Source: DATAUD01 sp036268455
GTDB taxonomy: Bacteria > Verrucomicrobiota > Verrucomicrobiia > Limisphaerales > Palsa-1400
Length of the DNA: 64,000 nucleotides
Direction: 5' to 3'
Assembly: GCA_036268455.1 (NCBI GenBank)
Contig: DATAUD010000093.1
Location: 45,587 to 109,586, forward strand
The notes beneath the pieces were generated by a model. That model did no database searches. It was not told the DNA's origin and saw only the letters and a program-made list of their open reading frames with translations. A program made the position numbers and the translations under genes. Positions within the stretch are counted from its first letter, which is position 1. The number at the start of each line of letters is the position of its first letter. Below are positions 16,134-24,710 of this stretch, piece after piece.

Positions 16134-16481
16134 TCATTTTTGCTCTTGCACAGGTCGGTGTATTTCAATTCCGACCCGCTCATCCTCCACCTTGGCGCAA
16201 ACAGACACGTCCATGACACCTCGAAACCTGTAGATGAACTGCGCAGCACCACGCTCCGCAAGCTCTCTTCGCTGTCTTGTGTCTGAGATGCTCTGAAAAA
16301 GCCGCGTCACTTCCTCCGGGGTAAGCGGCGGTTCCTCAAGCGGGTGATGATGATCGCCTCGCAGCACAATGACCGGAGGCTGGCCAACGTGAAGCCACAA
16401 CCCCTCGGCTCTTCGGAATAAACAAGCTTGAAGAAGATCGCTGATCGAATACCATGCACGCGTCAACTCACCATGCAACAT
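16134..16481 (-). CDS. Stand-alone PilT N-terminal domain-like protein
   Basis: The 115-residue protein looks like the N-terminal regulatory domain of PilT/PilB ATPases: ISDLLQACLFRRAEGLWLHVG, PPVIVLRGD, EEPPLTPEEVTRLFQSI, RELAERGAAQFIYRFRGV. There is no Walker A or B, so it cannot be a motor. It could be an accessory that binds full-length pilus ATPases, or a decayed gene. A complete pilT is at 26.1 kb. It is convergent with the hicB remnant and ends 6 bases from it. Confidence 0.5.
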   Translation of the reverse strand: MLHGELTRAWYSISDLLQACLFRRAEGLWLHVGQPPVIVLRGDHHHPLEEPPLTPEEVTRLFQSISDTRQRRELAERGAAQFIYRFRGVMDVSVCAKVEDERVGIEIHRPVQEQK

Positions 16482-16679
16482 CCAATTCGTTTATTCAAAC
16501 GGGCCATCGACCGAATCCAAAAGTTGCAAGTTGTTTACATTCAATCGAGCCCTGCCCTGCCGCGAGTATGTCCGATTCGCGATGTACAGTGAAGGGCCGA
16601 ATGGGTGAAATCGGTGGGAACACGGGCTGCCCTTTGATGGGGTTTGAATGATGGTGGAGTTTTGAGTTATCCTATTTGA

Positions 16680-17132
16680 ATGAAAATTGCGCTGGCCAAT
16701 TCTGATGACGAGGTTGCGGCTTGTTTTCCAGTGATGCACGAGTTGCGCAGGAGATTGGATTTAAGTTCGTTTCTCGCGGCGGTGGGACGGATGAAATCTC
16801 AAGGTTATCGTCTGGCTTTTCTTGCCGATCCGGATGTTCGCTCAGTGACGGGTTTTAGAACGATGGAAATGCTGATTACCGGGCCGGTGATTTATGTCGA
16901 TGATCTTGTGACGGCGGCGGCGCATCGTTCGCGCGGTTATGGCAAGGCTCTCCTAGCGTGGTTGCTCGATGAGGCGAAGAGGCAGGGATGCCAATATCTT
17001 GATCTGGATTCGGGTTTGAAGCGGATTGACGCGCATCGTTTCTATGAGCGCAATGGTTTGGCGAAGGCGGCGTTTCACTTTTCGATTCCGGCAAATGCCA
17101 AGATGCCATGGACAGCGCTCGTTCAAACGTAG
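16680..17132 (+). CDS. GNAT-family N-acetyltransferase
   Basis: The 150-residue protein has the GNAT core: VIYVDDLVTAAAHRSRGYGKALLAWLLDEA, with the acetyl-CoA loop RSRGYGKA near residues 83-90, and the closing motif AHRFYERNGLA. The N-terminal start MKIALANSDDEVAACFPVMHELR is also typical. It is not close in sequence to the GNAT-like protein of the defence island, and stands alone. Substrate not known. The start was chosen as the ATG beginning the N-terminal strand. A pseudopilin gene follows after 28 bases. Confidence 0.85.
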   Translation: MKIALANSDDEVAACFPVMHELRRRLDLSSFLAAVGRMKSQGYRLAFLADPDVRSVTGFRTMEMLITGPVIYVDDLVTAAAHRSRGYGKALLAWLLDEAKRQGCQYLDLDSGLKRIDAHRFYERNGLAKAAFHFSIPANAKMPWTALVQT

Positions 17133-17160
17133 GAAAATTAAAGGCGATTTAAACCTGATA

Positions 17161-17904
17161 ATGAACCGAACTAACCATGGCCGTCCCCGAAACGCGGGGG
17201 CGTTTACGCTAATCGAGTTGCTCGTGGTCATTGCGACCATTGCGATTCTGGCGGCAATGTTGCTGCCGGCGTTTGCCGTTGCGAAGGCGCGGGCACGGCA
17301 AACGGGGTGTTTGAATAATCTAAGGCAGATCAATCTGGCGGTGCGCCTGTACGCGGATAATAACAACGACTCGCTACCAGGGGTGACAATCTCCTCGGGC
17401 GACGGAGGGACGAATGACTCCTTCTTTTTTTACAAAAATCTGGCGAAAAATTATGTCAGCCTGTACGGAGCATCGTCGGCGCAGGACAGAGTTTTTGAAT
17501 GCCCGGCTGACACTTTTAGTTATGTCGCCAGCAGCCTTCAATATCTTCCGGGGACGAGCGTGTTTGACTATTACAACACGGTGTATTCCAGCTACATCTT
17601 TGACGGGGCCAACACCGCCGCGGTTCCAAGGCCCGGCATAGGCGGATTGAAGCTCAGTGGGATAGTGTTGCCCGTCAAAACTGTGATGCTTACGGAAGAA
17701 GCGGCGTCCTTTCCGTGGTCGTGGCACCAGCCCCAAAGGCTGCCACCGGGGGCCTGCGGCGTTGATAATGCCAAAAGCACGATCAGCTTCGTCGATGGCC
17801 ACACTGGCTACGTCAGAATTTATTGGAACACTGGAGAAAATGAGACTCGGTCATTCAACTATGATCCACCGGCGACTTATGATTATAAATGGAGCGGAGG
17901 TTAG
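17161..17904 (+). CDS. Type II secretion-like pseudopilin, secreted
   Basis: ATG at 17161 gives 247 residues with a prepilin leader and methylation-type motif FTLIELLVVIATIAILAAML after a short Asn/Arg-rich leader, followed by KARARQTGCLNNLRQINLAVRLYADNN. This form (single pseudopilin, C-terminal head with VDGHTGYV near the end) is abundant in Planctomycetes and Verrucomicrobia and is often annotated as a DUF1559 or prepilin-type protein. A frame extending to 17026 overlaps the preceding gene and is rejected. The role of individual members is not known. Confidence 0.88.
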   Translation: MNRTNHGRPRNAGAFTLIELLVVIATIAILAAMLLPAFAVAKARARQTGCLNNLRQINLAVRLYADNNNDSLPGVTISSGDGGTNDSFFFYKNLAKNYVSLYGASSAQDRVFECPADTFSYVASSLQYLPGTSVFDYYNTVYSSYIFDGANTAAVPRPGIGGLKLSGIVLPVKTVMLTEEAASFPWSWHQPQRLPPGACGVDNAKSTISFVDGHTGYVRIYWNTGENETRSFNYDPPATYDYKWSGG

Positions 17905-17926
17905 AAGTTGACAAATTCGTAATTTG

Positions 17927-18922
17927 TTATTGACTGGATTCGGGAGGCTTTGCGCTGGGTTTGAATATGCGAATCCACTTGATGCGAAAGGTGGAATTGT
18001 TTCCGGTGAAGGTCGCAGGCGATATCGGGCCGGGCCAGTCGATTTTGGCGCTTCCACAACTTTCGGCGACTATGATGTTGGGCCACGCGGGGCCAGTCCA
18101 TTTGAAGGCGCGCGTGATGCCCAGTTTGTTGTCCACGAATTTGGCGCAACGGTTGGTTTCCCACAATACCGAGAATGCCACCCATCGCCTGGATAGGTCG
18201 CTGCCGGGATATCCTTTCGCCAGCGAGCCATAGGGTTGCCACCATCCGCCATGGGCATCCAAGCCCCCGGGATCGGCAAGGGTGCGACCGGCGCCGGGGC
18301 CGTGATCGTACTGGAACACCTTGGAGCGGTCGTCTCTTTGGCCAACGGGAGCGTTGAAAACGGATTCGAGAACGTCAATTTCGGAGGCGTCGTTTTTTCC
18401 AGAGTGGACGTCGTAAAGCCAGAGGCTCGGCCACATTCCACGGCCCGCGGGAATCATTGCCATGAACTCGACGATCGCCGGGGGTTGGACGGTCAGGCTG
18501 GTTACGAATTCACCGCTGGCGATGTGCGAATAGGCGCTGTCCGGCTGGCCTTCTGTGCCGGCGTAGTTCCCGGTTTGATCGTGCCTGGCTACCAGCGCGA
18601 GATCGTCAGGCTCGAATATGTGGTTGGGACCGAGATGCGTTTCGGGCTTGCTGAAGTCCGCGAAGTATTGCAACTCGTCGTTGATCCTGCCCCACGGCTG
18701 ATCGTGTTTCCATCCGAGTTTGACCATGTCGGCGACGCTTCGGACTGGAGTTTCCCCGGACAGCAGCGCGGCGTATGTCCCGAATCTATAGCCGGTCTGG
18801 AATGTGTATCCCGGAACGGCGCAGAGCGGTTGTATGCTCGGCGCTGACGCCGGCGCGCCGCGCATGACTGAAACGCGGAGAAAGAACCACCCAAACAGCA
18901 GGAGCGTTGCCTTTTTTTTCAT
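17927..18922 (-). CDS. GH16-family glucan/galactan hydrolase, secreted
   Basis: This 331-residue protein starts with a signal peptide (residues 1-26) and has the GH16 active site EIDVLE at 181-186 (nucleophile Glu181, acid/base Glu186) and the substrate strand GRGMWPSLWLYD. GH16 cleaves beta-1,3 or beta-1,4 links in laminarin, agarose, carrageenan and similar glycans; which of these cannot be told from the sequence. It is convergent with the pseudopilin gene and separated by 22 bases. The family is normally of this size, so the gene appears full-length. Confidence 0.82.
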   Translation of the reverse strand: MKKKATLLLFGWFFLRVSVMRGAPASAPSIQPLCAVPGYTFQTGYRFGTYAALLSGETPVRSVADMVKLGWKHDQPWGRINDELQYFADFSKPETHLGPNHIFEPDDLALVARHDQTGNYAGTEGQPDSAYSHIASGEFVTSLTVQPPAIVEFMAMIPAGRGMWPSLWLYDVHSGKNDASEIDVLESVFNAPVGQRDDRSKVFQYDHGPGAGRTLADPGGLDAHGGWWQPYGSLAKGYPGSDLSRRWVAFSVLWETNRCAKFVDNKLGITRAFKWTGPAWPNIIVAESCGSAKIDWPGPISPATFTGNNSTFRIKWIRIFKPSAKPPESSQ

Positions 18923-18973
18923 CTGTCGTCGTGGTGTTCCATTGCGATCAATTGCTCAAATTGTCGAACAAGG

Positions 18974-19315
18974 TCACAGGTCCTCATGTATTACCGTTGG
19001 CTTTGTGCTTGTAATCTTGTCGAGATACGCGCGGACAAGCCATATTGTGCCGATTCCCCATAAAACCGTGTCTATCAAATATGAAATGCGACGAAACGAG
19101 TGCGAAAGAACATAACCGTTCCCGATGCCAGGCTGGAGAGCAATGGTGTGGTCCCAAACGGCGTCAATAATACCGACGACGCAGATGATGCCGAGTAAGA
19201 GCAATGATTTGTGCTTTGTGCGCTCAAACGCAGCCAGCACATAGCAGAGAACCGCCAAATCAACCGCGACTGTGACGAATAGACTGGCCGAAAATAGCTG
19301 TTGCAATAATATCAT
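18974..19315 (-). CDS. Small integral membrane protein, unknown function
   Basis: From the ATG at 19315, 113 residues with three or four transmembrane segments: SASLFVTVAVDLAVLCYVLA, SLLLLGIICVVGIIDAVW, ISYLIDTVLWGIGTIWLV. A longer version beginning at 19384 would add 23 hydrophilic residues without a ribosome site. No family is recognised. The C-terminal tail is short and charged. It lies alone on the minus strand between the GH16 gene and the divergent BlaI-like regulator. Confidence 0.5.
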   Translation of the reverse strand: MILLQQLFSASLFVTVAVDLAVLCYVLAAFERTKHKSLLLLGIICVVGIIDAVWDHTIALQPGIGNGYVLSHSFRRISYLIDTVLWGIGTIWLVRAYLDKITSTKPTVIHEDL

Positions 19316-19425
19316 AGAGAAGTGGCTAAACCTATAGTCCGCACGTTCAAATAACAACCGTAATTCCCCGCAAATCGGAAGCATCAGGGCCGCTCCGAGC
19401 CTTGTGAATGACTTTTTTCATGAAA

Positions 19426-19467
19426 AACTAAGGTTTTAGTTGACGAGTTGCAAAAACGGCGTAATCT
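19426..19467 (+). promoter_or_regulatory. Promoter and likely BlaI-type operator of the blaI-blaR1-like operon
   Basis: TTGACG (19440-19445) and TAATCT (19462-19467), 16 bases apart, form a plausible promoter. An inverted repeat AACTAAGGTTTTAGTT (19426-19441; arms AACTAA/TTAGTT) overlaps the -35 element. BlaI/MecI repressors bind a palindrome near the promoter of their own operon, so this site fits by position. Its sequence differs from the known TACA/TGTA half-sites. Confidence 0.45.
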
Positions 19468-19495
19468 CCATCTACTAATTACTTAATAGAACCTT

Positions 19496-19879
19496 ATGCC
19501 TCGCAAAAAAGCAACGATGTTGACCAACGCCGAACACCGCATCATGGAAGTCATTTGGGCCAGGGGTTCCGCCACGGTGGCGGACGTTGTTGAAGCGCTT
19601 AATGGCAAGCACGCCTATACCACCATCCTCACGTTGATACGCATTCTCAACGCCAAAGGCTACCTCTCCCGCCGCAAGGAAGGCCGCGCGCACGTCTTCA
19701 AACCGACTGTCGATCGCGATACCGTGGCGCGCAAGGCCGCCCACCAGCTTCTGTCCAAGTTCTTCGCCGGTTCGCCGAGCGAACTGGTTCTGTCATTCCT
19801 GCGAGACGAGGAACTGACGCCGGAGGAACTCGATCAGATCAAAGAGAAAATTTTAAATTCCGAAAAGGGCGATTCATGA
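19496..19879 (+). CDS. BlaI/MecI-family transcriptional repressor
   Basis: The 127-residue protein contains a winged helix typical of BlaI/MecI: LTNAEHRIMEVIWARGSATVADVVEAL and YTTILTLIRILNAKGYLSRRKEGRAHVF (about residues 9-65), followed by a C-terminal dimerisation helix LTPEELDQIKEKI. It is normal length. It overlaps by 4 bases with the M56 protease gene, the usual pair. In such systems the protease senses a cell-envelope signal and the repressor is then cut or released. No beta-lactamase gene follows, so the target here is likely other envelope functions. Confidence 0.9.
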   Translation: MPRKKATMLTNAEHRIMEVIWARGSATVADVVEALNGKHAYTTILTLIRILNAKGYLSRRKEGRAHVFKPTVDRDTVARKAAHQLLSKFFAGSPSELVLSFLRDEELTPEELDQIKEKILNSEKGDS

Positions 19880-21687
19880 ACGCGGAATTTTTCACGGCCT
19901 GCGAACGGCTCCTCAGCGCGGCGGCGAACGGCGTTTACCAGGGCACTCTCATCGCCGCAGTGACGGGAGTCGCCTTGCGATTGTTGCCTCGCACCAACGC
20001 CGCGACTCGCCATGCCGTCTGGTTCGGCATATTGCTGTTCGTGGCGGCGTTAATTCCCGCGCATGTTGTCCTTTCCTCTCAACCGCCCGCGCAAACCCTT
20101 CCGATAGCAACGCAGCCGACGGCTGTCATATCATCGGAGTCGGAAGCCATCCCGCTTCCCGACCCGAAACCAGCCGAAGATCAAGCCGCCGACAACGATT
20201 ATATCCCGTCCGCTCCTTTGGACGCTCCCGATTCTCCGTTAGCTCACTCCAACACAACACTGGTGCAGAAAGCGTGGTCTTTCTTCGCGCAGACAAACCT
20301 CAAACCAATGCAAACCGCCATCCGTCTGCCGCATTCGATCTGCCTCGCCCTGATTTCCGCCTGGGCCTTGCTCGCGAGCTTCCGAGCTGCATTGGTTGGC
20401 GCGCAAATCATCGCTGTCCGCCGCGCCAAAAAAATGTCCAGCGTCCCCAGCCACCCCATGCAAACCCTCTTCGCCACACTTCGCGATTCGCTCACGGCCA
20501 GGCGCAATGTTCAATTGAGAATTTCCACCATGCATCGCACCGCTGTCGTGCTCGGATTCGTCCATCCGGTCGTCCTTCTGCCCGCGGAAATGGACAGCGA
20601 AGCGGACGGCGGCGAAGTGGAGCACGTCCTGCGGCACGAGCTTGCCCACGTCGCTCGTCGGGACGATTGGGGCAACCTCGTTCAACAACTCATCGAGGCC
20701 GCGTTGTTTTTTCATCCTGCCGTTTGGTGGATTTCCACAAGGCTTTCTCTGGACCGCGAAATCGCTTGCGACGATTACGTTCTCGAAGCCAGCGGTTCGC
20801 CCCGCGCCTACGCGCTCACCCTTGCAAACATGGCAGGCCGCATGAATCACCGCCGCCCTTTGCTCGCTCCCGGAGTTTCAAATAACAAGAGTCAACTTAA
20901 ACAAAGGATAACTATGATACTCAACGCACAGAGAGACCGTTCTCCCCGCCTCGCGAAAAGCCGGTTGGGATTATTCACCACGGCGGCGGCGCTGCTCGCC
21001 GTCCTGGCCATTGTTGCCGGACCCCGATTGGTCCTGGCTCAAGCGCCCGATACAACCCAACCACAAGCGGCCACCGCCGACGGCTCCCCCGCCGCGCTTC
21101 CGCCGGATTCGTCGGGCGCTGAATCAGGCCCGAGGAGCAAGTCTGCTTCGAGTGAGAGCGATTCCGCTCCTTCCATCCCGACGCCCGAATTGCCTCCTGC
21201 CCCTTCCGCAGCCACCGTGCTCGTCGCGCCACCAGCCCCTCCAACCGGCCGGCACCATAGAAAGGACATGTCCGTCGAAGAACGCCTGGACCGCATTGAA
21301 CATATGCTTGCCGAACTTCAAGCAACACGCGACAAAGTGAAAGCCCACCAACCCGGCGTCAACGGTTTGTCGCTCGTTGTGCCCGGCGGCCCACAAATAG
21401 AAATCGACGGCGAGGCATTCGGTCGTGCCAAACGTAACTTTGATTACGCCATGCGCGATTTTGGAAAAAACACCGAGGATTTTGAGAAAATGCAAGACAC
21501 TATGCGCGAAATGCAGGCTAAAGCGCCGGACATGCAGCTCCAGATTCTGCGTTCCACTCGCGATTCCCTTCAGAAACAAATCCAAGCCATCGACCGCCAT
21601 CTCAAGCAGATCAATGAGGAACTAGCCCGCCCAAAGAAGTTGTCAGAGGACCGACCTGATAACTCCGATGCGGGGTCGAAAGAATAG
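19876..21687 (+). CDS. BlaR1/MecR1-like M56 membrane metallopeptidase with periplasmic tail
   Basis: The 603-residue protein has membrane segments near the N terminus (WFGILLFVAALIPAHVVL, SICLALISAWALLASF) and the zinc motif HELAH at about residue 254, in RHELAHVARRDDWGNL, with a downstream EIACDDY ligand. A further hydrophobic segment (LLAVLAIVAGPRLVLA, about 370-390) ends the M56 core. There is no penicillin-binding domain; instead a Pro/Ala-rich stretch and a charged coiled-coil (about 455-590) follow. The sensed signal may therefore differ from beta-lactams. Overlap ATGA with the BlaI-like gene. Confidence 0.85.
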   Translation: MNAEFFTACERLLSAAANGVYQGTLIAAVTGVALRLLPRTNAATRHAVWFGILLFVAALIPAHVVLSSQPPAQTLPIATQPTAVISSESEAIPLPDPKPAEDQAADNDYIPSAPLDAPDSPLAHSNTTLVQKAWSFFAQTNLKPMQTAIRLPHSICLALISAWALLASFRAALVGAQIIAVRRAKKMSSVPSHPMQTLFATLRDSLTARRNVQLRISTMHRTAVVLGFVHPVVLLPAEMDSEADGGEVEHVLRHELAHVARRDDWGNLVQQLIEAALFFHPAVWWISTRLSLDREIACDDYVLEASGSPRAYALTLANMAGRMNHRRPLLAPGVSNNKSQLKQRITMILNAQRDRSPRLAKSRLGLFTTAAALLAVLAIVAGPRLVLAQAPDTTQPQAATADGSPAALPPDSSGAESGPRSKSASSESDSAPSIPTPELPPAPSAATVLVAPPAPPTGRHHRKDMSVEERLDRIEHMLAELQATRDKVKAHQPGVNGLSLVVPGGPQIEIDGEAFGRAKRNFDYAMRDFGKNTEDFEKMQDTMREMQAKAPDMQLQILRSTRDSLQKQIQAIDRHLKQINEELARPKKLSEDRPDNSDAGSKE

Positions 21688-21695
21688 CCGCGCCG

Positions 21696-22571
21696 TCATT
21701 TCCCGGCCTTCGGCAAGTTCGCCAGCGCCTGCGCGGCTTGCTTTCCATACAAGGATTCAGGAGCGGCGGCAATCGCCGCTTTGAATTCCTGTCGGGCCAG
21801 GGCTGGACGCTTTGACGCCGAGTCATAAAACCCAAGGACCAACTGGCCCCCGGCCCGCGCCTCGGAATTTTGCGCTCCAAGTTCGGCAATCAAAGCCTCC
21901 GCTTCGTGGGAGCCCTTTTCGGGTTCGGCAATCCAAAGATGAGCGCGCGCCAGCGCGACCCACGCGCGAATGCGCACCGCCGGCGCGTTTGATTCGGAAT
22001 GCGCAATAGCGGCAAGGGCGGGAATCGCTTCCACCGCGTTATGGTGGTCAAGCAGAAAATCTGTCAGCGCAAATTGCGCGGCGAAATCGCCCGGCTCCCT
22101 TCGGGCGGCATTCGAAAGCGCGTCAAATTGCGCGTCAAGTTGCGGTCCCTGTCGCGTGGCCTCCCCGATCCGCTTCGACATCAGATTTCTCGTAATCGGC
22201 TTTTGGTCGCGGCTGATGATCACTCCGCGCGAAGAGAGGCACAAAAGCATCGGCGTTTCGCTCACATGAAATCGCGTCGCCGTGGCGCGGTTTCGCGAAT
22301 CGCTGATATCGAGCAGAACCATCACGGCGTCCTGACTCATATCTTTCACCGTTTTGGACTCGAAGAAGGAGACCGCGGTATCGTCCGCCCGGCTTTGGCC
22401 CAATTCAGCCACCAGCACAATCATTGGCTGTTTCAATTCAGAAGCGCGGGCCAGCGACGCGTTGAAATCCACCTCTTTGGTTGTCACCCGCGCGGAACGG
22501 CATCCCACGAGCAAAGCCAGCGCCGCAAAGAGGAGCGCTCCACTTTGTCTATGCCAGGTTCTTTTATTCAA
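21696..22571 (-). CDS. Lipoprotein with thioredoxin-like and TPR-like parts
   Basis: This 291-residue protein has a lipobox ALLVGC at residues 19-24, followed by a region that resembles a thioredoxin-like fold (PMIVLVAELG, AVMVLLDISDSRNRATATRFHVSETPMLLCL) without a CxxC pair, and then helical repeats typical of TPR (AAQFALTDFLLDHHNAVEAI, ARQEFKAAIAAAPESLYGKQAAQAL). It is likely anchored in the outer membrane. It overlaps by 4 bases with the lipoprotein gene before it, so the two probably act together. No specific role known. Confidence 0.65.
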   Translation of the reverse strand: MNKRTWHRQSGALLFAALALLVGCRSARVTTKEVDFNASLARASELKQPMIVLVAELGQSRADDTAVSFFESKTVKDMSQDAVMVLLDISDSRNRATATRFHVSETPMLLCLSSRGVIISRDQKPITRNLMSKRIGEATRQGPQLDAQFDALSNAARREPGDFAAQFALTDFLLDHHNAVEAIPALAAIAHSESNAPAVRIRAWVALARAHLWIAEPEKGSHEAEALIAELGAQNSEARAGGQLVLGFYDSASKRPALARQEFKAAIAAAPESLYGKQAAQALANLPKAGK

Positions 22572-23248
22572 GGGGCCGGTTCAATCTTAAGTTCACAGAA
22601 CGCCGAAACGCTATCCGCCTTGGTCCACAGCCCCACTTTGCCGGGGTTTGCAAACGTACCGTCATTTTTATCAATAACAGTCTTGCCGTCGAAGATAACT
22701 TTGAGGCGCCGTCCTTTCGCCTCAAACCGGAGCGTGTGCCATTGACCGCCCGCGACCTTGACTGGCACCTCGTCAATCTTCGACCTTTTGCCTCTGACCG
22801 TTTTGAAAAGGTTCACATTGTCTTCAAGCACATTCGCGCGGGCGATGTAATAATTTTCCGGCGTATAACGCAACACAATGCCTCCGGCCTCGTCCACTTT
22901 CCCGGAGATCGCCCTCCACTTCACCTCCACCGCCACGTCACGCGCGACCACCTTGTCATAAATGCACATGGGAAAGCGGTAACTTGTGTCATCGGAGCTT
23001 TCCTGGACGAGAACCGGTTGCGCGTTCGGAGCCTGGTAATCCTCGCGCACCATCCAGGAAATCGGCCCGCCTCCTCCTGTTAACGCGGTTGTGAAATCTC
23101 GCGGCACTTTGCCAACGTCACTCGAATCAAAGTTGATTGTCCGCGGAATCACAGGTTCTTCCCGGCTCGCCAATCCCGAACAACCACTGGAAACCAAAGC
23201 GACAAGGAAAACGCTCGCACAACACCACGCCAGTTCATCTCTTAACAT
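22568..23248 (-). CDS. Lipoprotein with concanavalin-like (DUF1080-type) domain
   Basis: The 226-residue protein begins with a lipobox (LVSSGC, about residues 18-23). The remainder reads as a beta sandwich similar to the DUF1080/3-keto-disaccharide hydrolase or LamG-like family: GGIVLRYTPENYYIARANVLEDNVNLFK, GGQWHTLRFEAKGRRLKVIFDGK, KVGLWTKADSVSAFCELKI. Such domains bind or cut sugars. It shares a 4-base overlap with the next lipoprotein on the minus strand. No catalytic residues can be singled out, so binding only is also possible. Confidence 0.65.
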   Translation of the reverse strand: MLRDELAWCCASVFLVALVSSGCSGLASREEPVIPRTINFDSSDVGKVPRDFTTALTGGGGPISWMVREDYQAPNAQPVLVQESSDDTSYRFPMCIYDKVVARDVAVEVKWRAISGKVDEAGGIVLRYTPENYYIARANVLEDNVNLFKTVRGKRSKIDEVPVKVAGGQWHTLRFEAKGRRLKVIFDGKTVIDKNDGTFANPGKVGLWTKADSVSAFCELKIEPAP

Positions 23249-23687
23249 GCACGTAATTCACTAGAGCAACGAACAATCCGCGTCAACTCCACGCTCGCAT
23301 CGGTGACGATCTTTTGATCTTTGGCGAACACAAATTGACGGTGACCTCTCCCCCGATCTGATGTTTGCCGATAGTGCCACAAGCTCGCTCCTTTTTGCTT
23401 TTACAACGGAAACACATTCGTCGCGGTCGGCCGTACGCTGATCCAGGATCTGCTCCGTAATCAGCCACCCGTCAAAGCTCACAGTTTCCGCAGCGTGGTC
23501 GGTCATTATATCGCGGGTATCTACACCGGCACTTTTGCAATCCATTCGACCGAGGGAAACCAAGGCCGGTCAGGCCCATTGCAGATGGATTATTGGTCAG
23601 CCATACCAATCCAGCAAATTCTGGGGATCAAGAGCCTTTAATTTTCTCCATTGCCTGCCCGGCTTGGAGAATTTAAAGTAAACGCGG
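23249..23687. other. Intergenic region with a possible gene remnant
   Basis: No complete gene is credible in this 439-base gap. A plus-strand open frame of about 85 codons with no start, ending at TAA 23638-23640, contains FYNGNTFVAVGRT, resembling the GNGTFVAVG signature of bacterial propeller repeats. It may be a decayed fragment of such a secreted protein. The 100-codon minus-strand frame at 23261-23563 has no recognisable content. The last 50 bases should hold the accA promoter. Confidence 0.3.
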
Positions 23688-24710
23688 ATGAAACATCAGC
23701 TTGATTTTGAAAGGCCGATCCTCGAGTTGCAACGCAAGCTGGACGAGCTGAGGAAACATCCGGAAACCCATTCGATGGGCATCAGCTTTGAGGAAGAGGT
23801 CTCCCTGATCGAAAAGAAGCTCCAAGAGACCAAGCGGCAAATATTCGCCCGCTTAAGCCCCTGGGACCGGGTCAAGATCGCCCGCCACACGAAGCGGCCT
23901 TACCCGCTCGATTATTTTACCTCGGTTTTTACCGAATTCAGCGAGTTGCACGGCGACCGGCTTTTTGCGGACGATCACGCGATTGTCGGCGGCTTTGCGA
24001 AGTTGGGTGAGCAGAAGCTGATGGTCATCGGCACGCAGAAAGGGCGCGACACCAAGGAGAACATCAAGCGCAATTTCGGTTCCGCCCATCCCGAAGGCTA
24101 TCGCAAAGCGCTCCGCCTGATGAAGCTCGCCGACAAATTCGGATTGCCGATTATTTCGTTGATCGACACGGCGGGCGCATATCCCGGGATCGGCGCGGAA
24201 GAGCGGCACGTCGCCGAATCCATCGCCGTTAATTTGCGCGAGATGATGTTAATCGAGGTGCCGATTATAGCGGCGATCATCGGCGAAGGGTGTTCGGGCG
24301 GAGCCTTGGGAATCGGTGTGGCGGACCGGGTTCTCATTTTGGAAAACGCCTATTATTCGCCGATCAGTCCGGAGGGTTGCGCGGCGATTCTTTGGAAAGA
24401 TCGCGCGGCGGCGCCGAAGGCGGCGGAGGCTCTTCGCATTACGGCTAAAGATCTGGCGGAATTGGGATTAATTGATGAAATTGTGTCGGAACCCCTGGGT
24501 GGCGCCCACGCCAATTGGGATGAGATGGCGCAAATTCTAAAGACTTCCCTGGAAAACAACCTCACGGACCTCAAAAAAGTTCCGGTCACCGAACGTCTGA
24601 AGGCGCGCTATCAGAAATACCGCGCTTACGGGCAATTCACGGAGAAACTGCCGAAGACGGCGGGCGTCGAGAACGGTGAACCCGCGTCGAACGGCGGGCA
24701 CGTCGCGTGA
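23688..24710 (+). CDS. accA: Acetyl-CoA carboxylase carboxyltransferase subunit alpha
   Basis: This 340-residue protein is a full-length AccA: LDFERPILELQRKLDELRK at the start, ARHTKRPYPLDYF, FGSAHPEGYRKALRLMKLADKF, and the oxyanion-type loops GAYPGIGAEERHVAESIA and GEGCSGGALGIGVADRVL. Together with AccD it transfers carboxyl from biotin to acetyl-CoA, giving malonyl-CoA for fatty acid synthesis. The C terminus carries a short extra segment rich in Gly and Asn. GTGA overlap with manA downstream indicates co-transcription. AccD is not in this window. Confidence 0.96.
   Translation: MKHQLDFERPILELQRKLDELRKHPETHSMGISFEEEVSLIEKKLQETKRQIFARLSPWDRVKIARHTKRPYPLDYFTSVFTEFSELHGDRLFADDHAIVGGFAKLGEQKLMVIGTQKGRDTKENIKRNFGSAHPEGYRKALRLMKLADKFGLPIISLIDTAGAYPGIGAEERHVAESIAVNLREMMLIEVPIIAAIIGEGCSGGALGIGVADRVLILENAYYSPISPEGCAAILWKDRAAAPKAAEALRITAKDLAELGLIDEIVSEPLGGAHANWDEMAQILKTSLENNLTDLKKVPVTERLKARYQKYRAYGQFTEKLPKTAGVENGEPASNGGHVA

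Noticed and set aside
23261..23563. 100-codon minus-strand frame
   Set aside because: No recognisable protein pattern and no ribosome site.
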